Below are positions 54,697-62,818 of a stretch of DNA of 64,000 nt, piece after piece. The first letter of the stretch is position 1. Each line of letters begins with the position of its first letter. The DNA lies in the NCBI RefSeq assembly GCF_000786215.1, contig NZ_JROG01000004.1, positions 1 to 64,000 on the forward strand, written 5' to 3'. The position numbers and the translations under genes are program-made. Source of the stretch: Sphingomonas sp. 35-24ZXX (GTDB taxonomy: Bacteria > Pseudomonadota > Alphaproteobacteria > Sphingomonadales > Sphingomonadaceae). Below the pieces are notes generated by a model. It worked only from the letters and a program-made list of their open reading frames with translations. It was not told the origin of the DNA and did not search any database.

Positions 54697-54738
54697 AACC
54701 ATAAACCGCCGGACACGGCGCGGCAGGGGATTACCGAC

Positions 54739-57700
54739 ATGACGAGCAGCAAGACCAAGGCGACCAAGACGGGCGCAAGTGCGGACACCGGGACCGGGGG
54801 ACGCCTTTCGGGCAAGGTGGCTCTGGTCACCGGCGCTGCGGGCAATCTGGGCGGAGCAATCATCCGCCGCTTCATCGGCGAAGGCGCGACCTTGGTGATG
54901 ACCGGGCGCACCGAAGACAGGCTGGCGGCGGCGAAACAGGCGCTGCTCGACGAAACCGGGGTCGAGGAATCGCGGGTCTTCACCGTGATCCTTGACGGCG
55001 CCGATCCTGAATCGGTGCGTGCCGGGATCGATCAGGTCAAGGCGGCGCTCGGCCGGATCGACATATTGGTCAACAATGCAGGCTCTGCAGGGCCCCGGCA
55101 GACGCTGGAAAACGTGCCGCTCACCCGCGCCGAGATGGAAGCGAACGGCGACGGGGAGACGGTTGCCGATGCGATGCGCAACCTGCTGGGCGTCAGCTGG
55201 AACCTGACCCGGGCCGCCGCGCCGATCATCCCGGCGGGGGGATCGGTGATCAACATTTCGACGATCTTTGCGCACACCCGCTATCACGGTCGCACCGCTT
55301 ATGTGGTGCCCAAGGCGGCATTGAACGCGCTCAGCCAGGAGCTCGCCAAGGAACTGGGGGCCGAAGGCATCCGGGTCAATACCGTGTTCCCAGGCCCGAT
55401 TGAGAGCGAACGCATCCGCACCGTCTTTGCGTCGATGGACAAATTGCAGGGCGAAGGCGATGGGGCGACGGCGGAATATTTCATGGGCCGCATGTCGCTG
55501 AAGCGCGCCATGGGCGGTTCCAAGCCGGCCAAGACCCTGCCGGTACCGGGCGACATTGCCGATGCCTGCCTGTTTCTTGCCAGCGATGAATCCGCAGCAT
55601 TGAACGGCAACGAGATCGACGTCACCCACGGAATGGAGGTTCGCAAGGATTCTCGCTCGACCTACATGACCCGCCCGTCGATGCGCTCGCTCGACGGCAC
55701 CGGGCTCAACGTGCTGATCGCAGCCGGCGAGCATTGGGAAGATGCGCTCGAGATCGCGCGGATCCAGTTGCTGCAGGGCGCGCGGGTGCTGCTGGGGCTG
55801 ACGCGGCAGGTCGATGTTGCCCAAGCCGAGGCCCGGGTGCGCGCACAGGAGCTTGGGTCGGGCATCGACATCATGCGGTTCAATCGCGCCGAGCCCGATG
55901 GCATGGAGGCGGTGCTGCGCGCCTTTTCCGATGCACACGGCCCGATCAACAGCGCCATCATCCTGCCGGTCAAGGCGTCCAACCTGTTCTCGGCAACGCT
56001 GGCTGGGGCCACCGATGCCGATGTCGACCTGCTGCTCGATGTCGAATTGTCCGGCGCAATCGCATTGGCACGCACGCTGGCGCGTTACTGGAAGCAGCGG
56101 ACTGATCTGCTGCAGGATCCGCGCTACGTTTTCATGTCGTCGCCTACCGATGGCAATGGCGACCGTTTCGGACGAATCATGACCGCTGCGATCGCGCAGC
56201 TGATCACCATCTGGCGCGATGAATCGCGGGTCGAGGCGCTGCACGGACGCCAGCAGCGCGCGGTCTGGGGCAACCAGATCATCCGCTACACCAACGCCGA
56301 AGAGGACAATATCCGCTTTGCCGCAGGCCATGCGACGCGGATCGTGTTCAAGGAACAGAAGATCACCGAGACCTCCCTCTATCTGCCCGCCAACATCGGC
56401 GAGGAAACCGGCGCGCGCAAGGCGATGCTGGGCTTTGCCGAGAACATCACGGGCCTGCATCTGGGCAAAGTCGCGCTGATCACCGGCGGCTCTGCCGGGA
56501 TCGGCGGCCAGGTCGCGCGCCTGCTCGCGCTCGCAGGCGCCAAGGTGATGATGGTCGCCCGGCGCGAGAGCGAGCTGGAAGCCGCGCGTGAGCGCATCGT
56601 CGGCGAGCTGCAGGATGTCGGGTTTTCAGGCGTCGAACGGCGGATCAAGTACATCGCCAATGTCGATGTCAGCGATTTCGATTCGCTGCGCAAGGCAGCG
56701 GACGCGACGATGGAAGAGTTCGGCCGGATCGATTACCTGATCAACAACGCCGGGGTCGCGGGCGCCGAAGACATGGTCATCGACATGCCGCTCGACACCT
56801 GGCGCTGGACGCTCGATGCCAACCTGATCAGCAACTATCTGCTGATGCATTATGTCGTGCCGATCATGAAACGGCAGGGCTCCGGTTACATCCTCAACGT
56901 ATCGAGCTATTTCGGCGGCGAAAAGTTCCTCGCGGTCGCCTATCCCAACCGCGCCGATTATGCGGTGTCCAAGGCGGGGCAGCGCGCGATGGTCGAAAGC
57001 TTCTCGCGCTTTCTCGGCCCCGAAATCCAGGTCAACGCGATCGCGCCGGGGCCGGTCGATGGCGACCGGTTGTCGGGCACCGGCGGCAAGCCAGGCCTGT
57101 TCCTGCGGCGCGCGCGCCTGATCCTCGAGAATAAGCGGCTCAACGCGATCTATGCTGCGGTGATCGAATCGATCCGCGAGGGGGCGGAGGTGACGCATGT
57201 GCTCGGCCGACTGGCGCGCAACGACACCGGCTATCTCAGCCATGATCGTTCGACCCCCGACCCGCTGCGGCTGCTGTGCCTTGAGCTCGCGCGCGAGGGC
57301 GACGGCATCTGTACCTGGGATCGCTATCTGCTCACCCCCGACATCGCCGGACGGCTGCTCGCGCGGCTGCGCTCGGCCGGCTATCTGCTGCAGAATGCTG
57401 ACTGGCAGGAGCGCAGCGGCACCGCCGAAGGGCTGACGGGCTGGCTGATGGTGACGCCGCCCGACGACATGCCGTATCTGCCGCAGGACCGCATCGGCAA
57501 GGAGGCCGACAAGGTCGGGCGCGGCGTGCTCTCGCAGCTGCATCTGGGCGCGATGCCCAAGGAAAGCGAAGTGGCCCAGGCAACCGTGTTCTACCTTGCC
57601 GATCGCGCGGTCAGCGGCGAGACCTTCATGCCGTCGGGCGGACTCAGCGTCGAACGCTCGTACACCGAGCGCGAGATGTTCGGCAGCCCCAAGCAGGAGC

Positions 57701-58428
57701 GGCTCGACCGGATGAAGGGCACCACCGTCTGGGTGATCGGCGAGCATCTGGCCGACTATATCGCGGAAACCGCCAACCATCTGATCGGCGGTCTGGGCGT
57801 GGCGCGCATGGTGCTGCTCACCCGCAGCGAGGCTGGCGGTGCCGGCGTGCTGGCGGTGCTGGACAAGGAAGTCGCCGACAAGGTGACGGTGCGCGTGTGC
57901 GGTGCCGATATCGAAGGCGCGATGGACCAAGCGCTGACCGACTTCGGACGGCCCACGACGGTCGTCTCCACCCCGATGGCGGGTCTGCCCGACCGGCTGT
58001 TCGAGGATGGTGCGATGCTGGCCCCGGAGGAGTTCCGCGATCTGTGCGAGGAGAATCTCACGCATCATTTCCGCATCGGGCGCAAGGCCTCGCTCTATGA
58101 TGGCTGCCAGCTGGTGCTGGTTTCGCCCGATGTGCCCTTCGGCCAGAGCGGCCCCGCGTTTGCGCTCGCCAATTTCGTCAAGACGACGCTGCATGCGTTC
58201 ACGGCGACGCTGGCGGTCGAAAACGAGCGGCTGGTCCACGACGTGCCCACCAACCAGATCAACCTCACCCGCCGCATCCGCTCCGAGGAACCGCGCAACG
58301 CGGTCGAGCATCAGGAGGAGCTCAAGCGCTTCGCCCGCGCGGTCCTGCTGGTCGGCGCCCCGCTGCCCGATGCACAGGATTCGCGCTACCGTGCGCGGAT
58401 CTACAGGGGCACGTCGATGACGGTGTGA
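54739..58428 (+). CDS. mcr: Bifunctional malonyl-CoA reductase
   Basis: A 1229-residue enzyme (the Chloroflexus one has about 1219) with two short-chain dehydrogenase halves. The C-terminal half reduces malonyl-CoA to malonate semialdehyde and the N-terminal half reduces that to 3-hydroxypropionate, both with NADPH. The N-terminal half has TGAAGNLGG (31-39) and Tyr188/Lys192; the C-terminal half has TGGSAGIGG (582-590) and Tyr741/Lys745. All positions match the family closely, and the end GRAITV-type is seen as RIYRGTSMTV. AGGGGAT precedes the ATG. With pcs it forms the gene pair malonyl-CoA to propionyl-CoA. No acetyl-CoA carboxylase genes are nearby. Confidence 0.96.
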   Translation: MTSSKTKATKTGASADTGTGGRLSGKVALVTGAAGNLGGAIIRRFIGEGATLVMTGRTEDRLAAAKQALLDETGVEESRVFTVILDGADPESVRAGIDQVKAALGRIDILVNNAGSAGPRQTLENVPLTRAEMEANGDGETVADAMRNLLGVSWNLTRAAAPIIPAGGSVINISTIFAHTRYHGRTAYVVPKAALNALSQELAKELGAEGIRVNTVFPGPIESERIRTVFASMDKLQGEGDGATAEYFMGRMSLKRAMGGSKPAKTLPVPGDIADACLFLASDESAALNGNEIDVTHGMEVRKDSRSTYMTRPSMRSLDGTGLNVLIAAGEHWEDALEIARIQLLQGARVLLGLTRQVDVAQAEARVRAQELGSGIDIMRFNRAEPDGMEAVLRAFSDAHGPINSAIILPVKASNLFSATLAGATDADVDLLLDVELSGAIALARTLARYWKQRTDLLQDPRYVFMSSPTDGNGDRFGRIMTAAIAQLITIWRDESRVEALHGRQQRAVWGNQIIRYTNAEEDNIRFAAGHATRIVFKEQKITETSLYLPANIGEETGARKAMLGFAENITGLHLGKVALITGGSAGIGGQVARLLALAGAKVMMVARRESELEAARERIVGELQDVGFSGVERRIKYIANVDVSDFDSLRKAADATMEEFGRIDYLINNAGVAGAEDMVIDMPLDTWRWTLDANLISNYLLMHYVVPIMKRQGSGYILNVSSYFGGEKFLAVAYPNRADYAVSKAGQRAMVESFSRFLGPEIQVNAIAPGPVDGDRLSGTGGKPGLFLRRARLILENKRLNAIYAAVIESIREGAEVTHVLGRLARNDTGYLSHDRSTPDPLRLLCLELAREGDGICTWDRYLLTPDIAGRLLARLRSAGYLLQNADWQERSGTAEGLTGWLMVTPPDDMPYLPQDRIGKEADKVGRGVLSQLHLGAMPKESEVAQATVFYLADRAVSGETFMPSGGLSVERSYTEREMFGSPKQERLDRMKGTTVWVIGEHLADYIAETANHLIGGLGVARMVLLTRSEAGGAGVLAVLDKEVADKVTVRVCGADIEGAMDQALTDFGRPTTVVSTPMAGLPDRLFEDGAMLAPEEFRDLCEENLTHHFRIGRKASLYDGCQLVLVSPDVPFGQSGPAFALANFVKTTLHAFTATLAVENERLVHDVPTNQINLTRRIRSEEPRNAVEHQEELKRFARAVLLVGAPLPDAQDSRYRARIYRGTSMTV

Positions 58429-58454
58429 TTGTGATCAACCCATGGTTGTGCTAG

Positions 58455-58476
58455 CTTGTATACACGTGAACACAAG
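58455..58476 (+). promoter_or_regulatory. Palindromic operator of the toxin-antitoxin operon
   Basis: CTTGT (58455-58459) and ACAAG (58472-58476) flank a central CACGTG (58463-58468) at exactly symmetric distances. It lies 8 bases before the antitoxin ATG and also overlaps the likely promoter. The ribbon-helix-helix antitoxin with or without its toxin is expected to bind here and repress its own operon. Confidence 0.7.
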
Positions 58477-58484
58477 AGGGACGT

Positions 58485-58748
58485 ATGACCAGCACAACCA
58501 TGACGATCCGGTTGCCACTGGACGTCAGCGACAAGCTCTCTCGCCTTGCCAAGGGCACCGACCGGAGCCGTTCCTATCTCGCTGCCGCAGCTCTTTCTGC
58601 CTATGTGGATCGGGAGCTGGAGATTATCGAAGGCATCCAGCAGGGTCTTGCCGATGTGGAGTCAGGCCGCGTCATCCCGCATGAGCAGGTGGTCGCTCGC
58701 GCTGAGGCCATCATCGCGGAAGCTCGCGAGGCCAGAGCAAAACGCTGA
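58485..58748 (+). CDS. ParD-like ribbon-helix-helix antitoxin
   Basis: An 87-residue antitoxin. The first 45 residues are a ribbon-helix-helix DNA-binding unit: TMTIRLPLDVSDKLSRLAKGTDRSRS with the following YLAAAALSAYVDRELE. The acidic and then basic tail (residues 50-87) should wrap the toxin. AGAGGGACGT precedes the ATG. Its last base is the first of the toxin ATG, the usual coupling. Confidence 0.9.
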   Translation: MTSTTMTIRLPLDVSDKLSRLAKGTDRSRSYLAAAALSAYVDRELEIIEGIQQGLADVESGRVIPHEQVVARAEAIIAEAREARAKR

Positions 58749-59047
58749 TGCGGCAGGTGGTCTGGTCGGAGCGGGCGCAGGCTGATTATCTTGCGGTGCT
58801 TCGTCATATCGCCGCAGACGATCCTGATGCGGCCGAAAGGGTGGGGCGCGCCATTCACAAGACCGGCGAGCAATTGGGAGAATTTGCTACCGGTCATCCG
58901 GGTCGGATTGCGGGCACCTACGAAAAGTCGGTGCGGCAGTTTCCCTATATCATCGCCTATACCCTGACTGATCATGGCCTGACGGTGGCCATCCTGCGCG
59001 TCATCCACACGTCACGCGATTGGCGCGAGGATGAGTGGCCAAGCTAG
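58748..59047 (+). CDS. ParE/RelE family toxin
   Basis: A 99-residue toxin of the ParE/RelE fold. It begins MRQVVWSERAQADYLAVLRHIAADDP and ends with VAILRVIHTSRDWREDEWP, the classical pattern of ParE-type toxins. ParE members poison gyrase and RelE members cut mRNA; the two cannot be told apart here. It is co-translated with the antitoxin and lies directly after the pcs-mcr pair. Confidence 0.92.
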   Translation: MRQVVWSERAQADYLAVLRHIAADDPDAAERVGRAIHKTGEQLGEFATGHPGRIAGTYEKSVRQFPYIIAYTLTDHGLTVAILRVIHTSRDWREDEWPS

Positions 59048-59115
59048 TCAATGGGCTCGATGCTGGCAGCGCGGCGTCTCGCGACCTGCTGTCAAATTCG
59101 GAAGCCCGGCGGGGT

Positions 59116-59883
59116 TCAGCCCCCACCCACCAGATACAGCCCGCGGCCATGCGCTTTCAGCCAGCGGTCGGCGCTTTGGCGGTCGCCTTCGAACAAGGCG
59201 TCGAGCCAGGCGTAGAAATCCGCGCTGTGGTTCATGTGGCGCAGGTGCGCGACTTCGTGCGCGACGACCGAGCGGCGGACTTCGTCGGGGGCCATCACCA
59301 GCCGCCAGTTGATCCGGATCGTGCCATTGGCCGAGCAGCTGCCCCAGCGGCGCGCGGCGTTGCTGATGGCGAGCGCAGGGACGGCGACGCCCGCGCGGCT
59401 GCAATATTCCGCCAGATCCGCCGCGCACAGCCGCTTGGCTTCGGCCTTCAGCCAGCGGACCAGCCGGGCTTCGAGCGAATCGCGCGCGCCGCCCAGCGTG
59501 ATCACGCCGTCTGCGACGATGACCCTGCGACCATGGCGCACGTCCCAGTCGATCCGGTGGGGAGTGCCACGAAACGGGATTGCCGCACCCGGCTCCAGCG
59601 CGACATGGCTGCCCGCTCGGGCAAAGCTCGCCTCGATCCAGTCGGCCTGTGCGCGGGCAAAGGCAATCGCCTCGCCCAGCCGGGCATGGCCGGGCAGCGT
59701 CAGCAGCAGCGCGCCCTTGGCCGGATCGGTGCGCAGCCGGATGTTGTTCGCGCGGGCATGGCGGCGGATCACCAGCGCATAATCGCGCCCGTTGATCGTC
59801 AGCCGGTCGGGCGTGTCGGAGGGAGCGGGCCTGGACTTGCGCGAGAACAGCCGGGCGATGGTCGCCGGCGCTGCCGCCCTCAC
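59116..59883 (-). CDS. SprT/YgjP-type zinc metallopeptidase
   Basis: A 255-residue protein of the DUF45/YgjP family. The zinc site is VVAHEVAHLRHMNHS, with the third ligand His in the HMNHS segment, and the conserved RWGSCSANGTIRINWRLV lies before it. A GTG start was chosen because it overlaps the YcgN stop (GTGA), as expected for a coupled pair; a longer frame upstream would run through the YcgN gene. It is convergent with the toxin gene. Confidence 0.88.
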   Translation of the reverse strand: MRAAAPATIARLFSRKSRPAPSDTPDRLTINGRDYALVIRRHARANNIRLRTDPAKGALLLTLPGHARLGEAIAFARAQADWIEASFARAGSHVALEPGAAIPFRGTPHRIDWDVRHGRRVIVADGVITLGGARDSLEARLVRWLKAEAKRLCAADLAEYCSRAGVAVPALAISNAARRWGSCSANGTIRINWRLVMAPDEVRRSVVAHEVAHLRHMNHSADFYAWLDALFEGDRQSADRWLKAHGRGLYLVGGG

Positions 59884-60317
59884 AGCTCCGCCTCGATGAT
59901 GTGGTTCTCGATCGGGCCGGCGTGTACCTCGGATATCACGCGGCCGACCACCGAGTGTCCGCCGGCGTGCATGGCGTCGCGACTGCCGGTCTTGAGATGG
60001 TGCCAATCGGGCAAGGGCAGGCCCTGTGCGCGCAGCTGATAGGCGCAGGTCGAAGGCAGCCAGCTGATCTCCTCGACATTGCCGCGCGTCAGCCGCAGGC
60101 AATCGGGCACGAGGGCGCGGCGATGGCGGTAATCGGCGCATTGCGCGGTGCGGGTGTCGAGCAGGCGGCATGCGACATTGGTGGGGTAGATGCGCCCGGT
60201 GTCCTCATCCTCGACCTTGTGCAGGCAGCATTTGCCACAGCCATCGCACAAGGCTTCCCATTGCGCGCGGTCGAGGCTGGCCAGCGGTTGTTCCCAAAAA
60301 GGGTTCACGCGGTCCAT
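59880..60317 (-). CDS. YcgN family cysteine-cluster protein
   Basis: A 145-residue YcgN/UPF0260 protein. The Cys pattern is CDGCGKCCLHK, VACRLLD, QCADY and PDCLRL, followed by STCAYQL, which suggests metal or iron-sulfur binding. It overlaps the SCO gene by 13 bases and the peptidase gene by 4. Confidence 0.92.
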   Translation of the reverse strand: MDRVNPFWEQPLASLDRAQWEALCDGCGKCCLHKVEDEDTGRIYPTNVACRLLDTRTAQCADYRHRRALVPDCLRLTRGNVEEISWLPSTCAYQLRAQGLPLPDWHHLKTGSRDAMHAGGHSVVGRVISEVHAGPIENHIIEAEL

Positions 60318-60907
60318 TTGTCGATTTCGGCGGCGATCTGCTCCGGGCTCCCGTCGTAGGGCAGCAGCGCGATCGGCTCGCCCTTGGGGCCCATCAGATA
60401 CGCCTGGCGGCTGTGATCGACGAGATAGCCCTTGGCATCGGCGCCCACCGGCTTTTGCGCCTTGTACATCACCAGATAGGCATCGGCGACGGACTTGATC
60501 TGCGCAGGCGTGCCGGTGAGGCCGATCAGCCGCGGATGGAAGGCGCTGACATACTGCTTGACCACCGCCGGGGTATCACGCTCGGGATCGATGGTGATGA
60601 AGATCGGCTGGATCGCCTTGGCGCGTTCAGGCTGCTGCTTTTCGAACAGAGCAAAGCCCGCCGCGATCTTCTGCAGGTCGATGGGGCAGACATCGGGACA
60701 ATAGCTGTAGCCGAAATAGATGATGCGGTGTTGGCCTGCAAAATCGGTGTCCTTCACCGTCTTGCCGTCCTGATCGGTGAGCGTGAAGGCGCCGCCGATG
60801 CGGGCACCCTCCAGCGGAGCCTCGGGCTTGGTGGCGGTGCCCGAGCAGGCGGTCAGCGCGGCGGCGCCCAGCGCCAGCGCGATCGAGAAGAAGGGGGTTT
60901 TGTTCAT
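60305..60907 (-). CDS. SCO1/SenC family copper chaperone
   Basis: A 200-residue lipoprotein (lipobox LTAC) with a thioredoxin-like fold. The copper ligands are the Cys pair in GYSYCPDVCPIDLQ and the later His in VDHSRQAYLMG. Such proteins help build the CuA site of cytochrome c oxidase. The first gene of an operon with YcgN and the zinc peptidase. Divergent from the ankyrin gene. Confidence 0.93.
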   Translation of the reverse strand: MNKTPFFSIALALGAAALTACSGTATKPEAPLEGARIGGAFTLTDQDGKTVKDTDFAGQHRIIYFGYSYCPDVCPIDLQKIAAGFALFEKQQPERAKAIQPIFITIDPERDTPAVVKQYVSAFHPRLIGLTGTPAQIKSVADAYLVMYKAQKPVGADAKGYLVDHSRQAYLMGPKGEPIALLPYDGSPEQIAAEIDKWTA

Positions 60908-61015
60908 GACAGGTTTGTCTGTGCTCTGCTATGCCACCGCTTTCAAGGGGGATTGGCGACCGATACGCCCATTTGGCCGCATCCCCGGTGCAAGTTTTCA
61001 AGGACGAAGCAACCC

Positions 61016-61648
61016 GTGACAGCCCGTTTCATTCCGTTTGCGCGCCTGTGGATCGCGGCGATCGCCGCTCTGGCGTTGCTGATCCCTGCCGCGGCCAGCG
61101 CGCAGTTTTCCGACAGCTACAATTTCCTGAAAGCGGTGCGCGAGCGCGATGGCGACAAGGCGACGCAGATGCTCAATGAACCGGGCAGCACCATCGTCAA
61201 CACCAAGGACATCACCTCGGGCGAGACGGCGCTGCACATCGTCACGGCGCGGCGCGACCTCACCTGGATGGGCTTTCTGCTGCAGCGCGGGGCCAATGCC
61301 AACGCACGCGACAAGAACGGCGTCACCCCGTTGATGACCGCGGTCAACCTGCGCTTCGTCGATGGTGCAGAAACGCTGCTGGCGCGCAAGGCGCAGGTCG
61401 ATGCGACCAACAACTCGGGCGAGACCGCGCTGATCCGCGCGGTGCAGCTGCGCGATCTGGCGATGGTCCGCCTGCTGCTCAAGAATGGCGCCAACCCGGA
61501 CAAGCAGGATACCATCGCCGGCCAGTCGGCGCGCGATTATGCCGGCGGCGACTTCCGCAATCCTCAGATTCTCGAGGCAATCACCGCCAACGACAAGGAG
61601 CGCAAGGCCGGAACGGGGACACCCAAGGTGTTCGGCCCGACCGGTTGA
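61016..61648 (+). CDS. Exported ankyrin repeat protein
   Basis: A 210-residue protein with a signal peptide (about 1-31, ending PAAASAQ) and about four ankyrin repeats (about 50-185), with the typical turn sequences GETALHIVTARRD, NGVTPLMTAVNLRF and SGETALIRAVQLRD. The GTG start follows AAGGA; a much longer upstream frame crosses the divergent genes and is not real. A periplasmic interaction role is likely. Confidence 0.85.
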   Translation: MTARFIPFARLWIAAIAALALLIPAAASAQFSDSYNFLKAVRERDGDKATQMLNEPGSTIVNTKDITSGETALHIVTARRDLTWMGFLLQRGANANARDKNGVTPLMTAVNLRFVDGAETLLARKAQVDATNNSGETALIRAVQLRDLAMVRLLLKNGANPDKQDTIAGQSARDYAGGDFRNPQILEAITANDKERKAGTGTPKVFGPTG

Positions 61649-61665
61649 GCCATCGGTTTCATGAA

Positions 61666-61693
61666 TCCTCCCCCACCAGCGGGGGAGGATTAG
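61666..61693. terminator. Hairpin repeat between convergent genes
   Basis: AATCCTCCCCC (61666-61676) pairs perfectly with GGGGGAGGATT (61683-61693). It is the same kind of unit as the hairpin at 9615-9637 and lies between the convergent ankyrin and GFA genes, so it may serve as a two-way terminator. No T run of useful length follows. Confidence 0.7.
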
Positions 61694-61697
61694 GCGT

Positions 61698-62117
61698 TCA
61701 GAATTCGGGAAACCGATCGAAGCTGGGCAGCTCATGCGCGCTCTTCATCCAGCCGATCTGCTCGGCTGCCTGGATATGCGCCATGGCGGGAAACGCGCCG
61801 GGATCGTCGAAGGTCGCGGTCTGGATGTCGACCAGCCCTGGCAGCACGGTTTCGTTGATGTAGAACAGCCCGGTGCCGCAATGCCCGCAGAAGCTGCGCT
61901 CTGCCAGCTCCGACGACCGATAGACCGCAGGCGTGCCCTGGGTCAGCCGGAAGGTCGAGCTGGCAACAGCGGTCCAGCCGACCACCGGGGCCCCAGCGCA
62001 GCGACGGCAGTCGCTGCAATGGCACAAGGCAGTGCGCGGTGCCTCCTCCGCATTCACCGGAGGTTCGACCACAAAGCGCACCGCGCCGCAATGGCATCCG
62101 CCCTCTGCCGCGCTCAT
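61698..62117 (-). CDS. GFA family protein
   Basis: A 139-residue protein of the glutathione-dependent formaldehyde-activating (GFA/CENP-V) fold. The zinc Cys are in GGCHCGAVRF, LCHCSDCRRC and FCGHCGTGLF. Most members have unknown substrates. It overlaps the GST gene by 4 bases, so the two form an operon. Confidence 0.93.
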   Translation of the reverse strand: MSAAEGGCHCGAVRFVVEPPVNAEEAPRTALCHCSDCRRCAGAPVVGWTAVASSTFRLTQGTPAVYRSSELAERSFCGHCGTGLFYINETVLPGLVDIQTATFDDPGAFPAMAHIQAAEQIGWMKSAHELPSFDRFPEF

Positions 62118-62749
62118 GCGTCTGCGCCTTCTGGCGAGGCGGCAGCGATCAGCTCATTGTCGATTGCCTTGGCGCGGATATAGGCGGGCCGTGCGCGCAG
62201 CCGCTCGGCATAGGCGCTGAAGGCGGGGCGATCGGGCAAGGTCCCGAACATCAGCCCCCAGTCGACCTGCGCGCCGACATAGACATCGGCTGCGGTGAAA
62301 CGATCGCCGCAGATATAATCACGGCTGTCCAGCCATCCGGCCAGCGCATCGACCACCAGATCGAAATGGCCGTAGCCCAGCATGGCCTGCTTGTCCTCCG
62401 GGCCTTCCCAGCCCATCGACCGGTTGGTGATCGCCTGTTCGAGCGGCCCTGCGCCGAAGAACATCCACCGGTAGTAATCGGCGCGCTCGCCTGGCAGCGG
62501 GGCGAGGCCCGTCTCGGGAAAGGCGTCGGCCAGATAGGCGCAGATCGCAGCGCATTCGGTCACGACCCGGCCATCGTGGACGATCGCGGGAACCTTGCCC
62601 ATCGGGTTGACCGCGCGATAGGCCTCACCCTTCATGTCGGGTCCGTATTCGACGATGCGCTGCTCGTAGGCCGCGCCCGCCTCTTCGAGCGCCCATCGTG
62701 CGATCTGCCCGCGCGACATGGGATTGGTATAGAAAATCAGGCTGCTCAT
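62114..62749 (-). CDS. Glutathione S-transferase
   Basis: A 211-residue GST with an N-terminal thioredoxin-like domain (IFYTNPMSRGQIARWALEEAG, then GKVPAIVHDGRVVTECAAI) and a helical C-terminal domain. It is the first gene of the pair with the GFA protein. The substrate is unknown. Confidence 0.92.
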   Translation of the reverse strand: MSSLIFYTNPMSRGQIARWALEEAGAAYEQRIVEYGPDMKGEAYRAVNPMGKVPAIVHDGRVVTECAAICAYLADAFPETGLAPLPGERADYYRWMFFGAGPLEQAITNRSMGWEGPEDKQAMLGYGHFDLVVDALAGWLDSRDYICGDRFTAADVYVGAQVDWGLMFGTLPDRPAFSAYAERLRARPAYIRAKAIDNELIAAASPEGADA

Positions 62750-62818
62750 GCGTTTTCCCCTCGAACCGACTCGGATGATGACTGGAACATACCATGAACA
62801 AAGAGCTGCGCCAATCCT

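Noticed and set aside
60170-61015. An extended N-terminus of the ankyrin protein
   Set aside because: The added part overlaps the YcgN and SCO genes on the other strand, and a signal peptide begins at the GTG at 61016.
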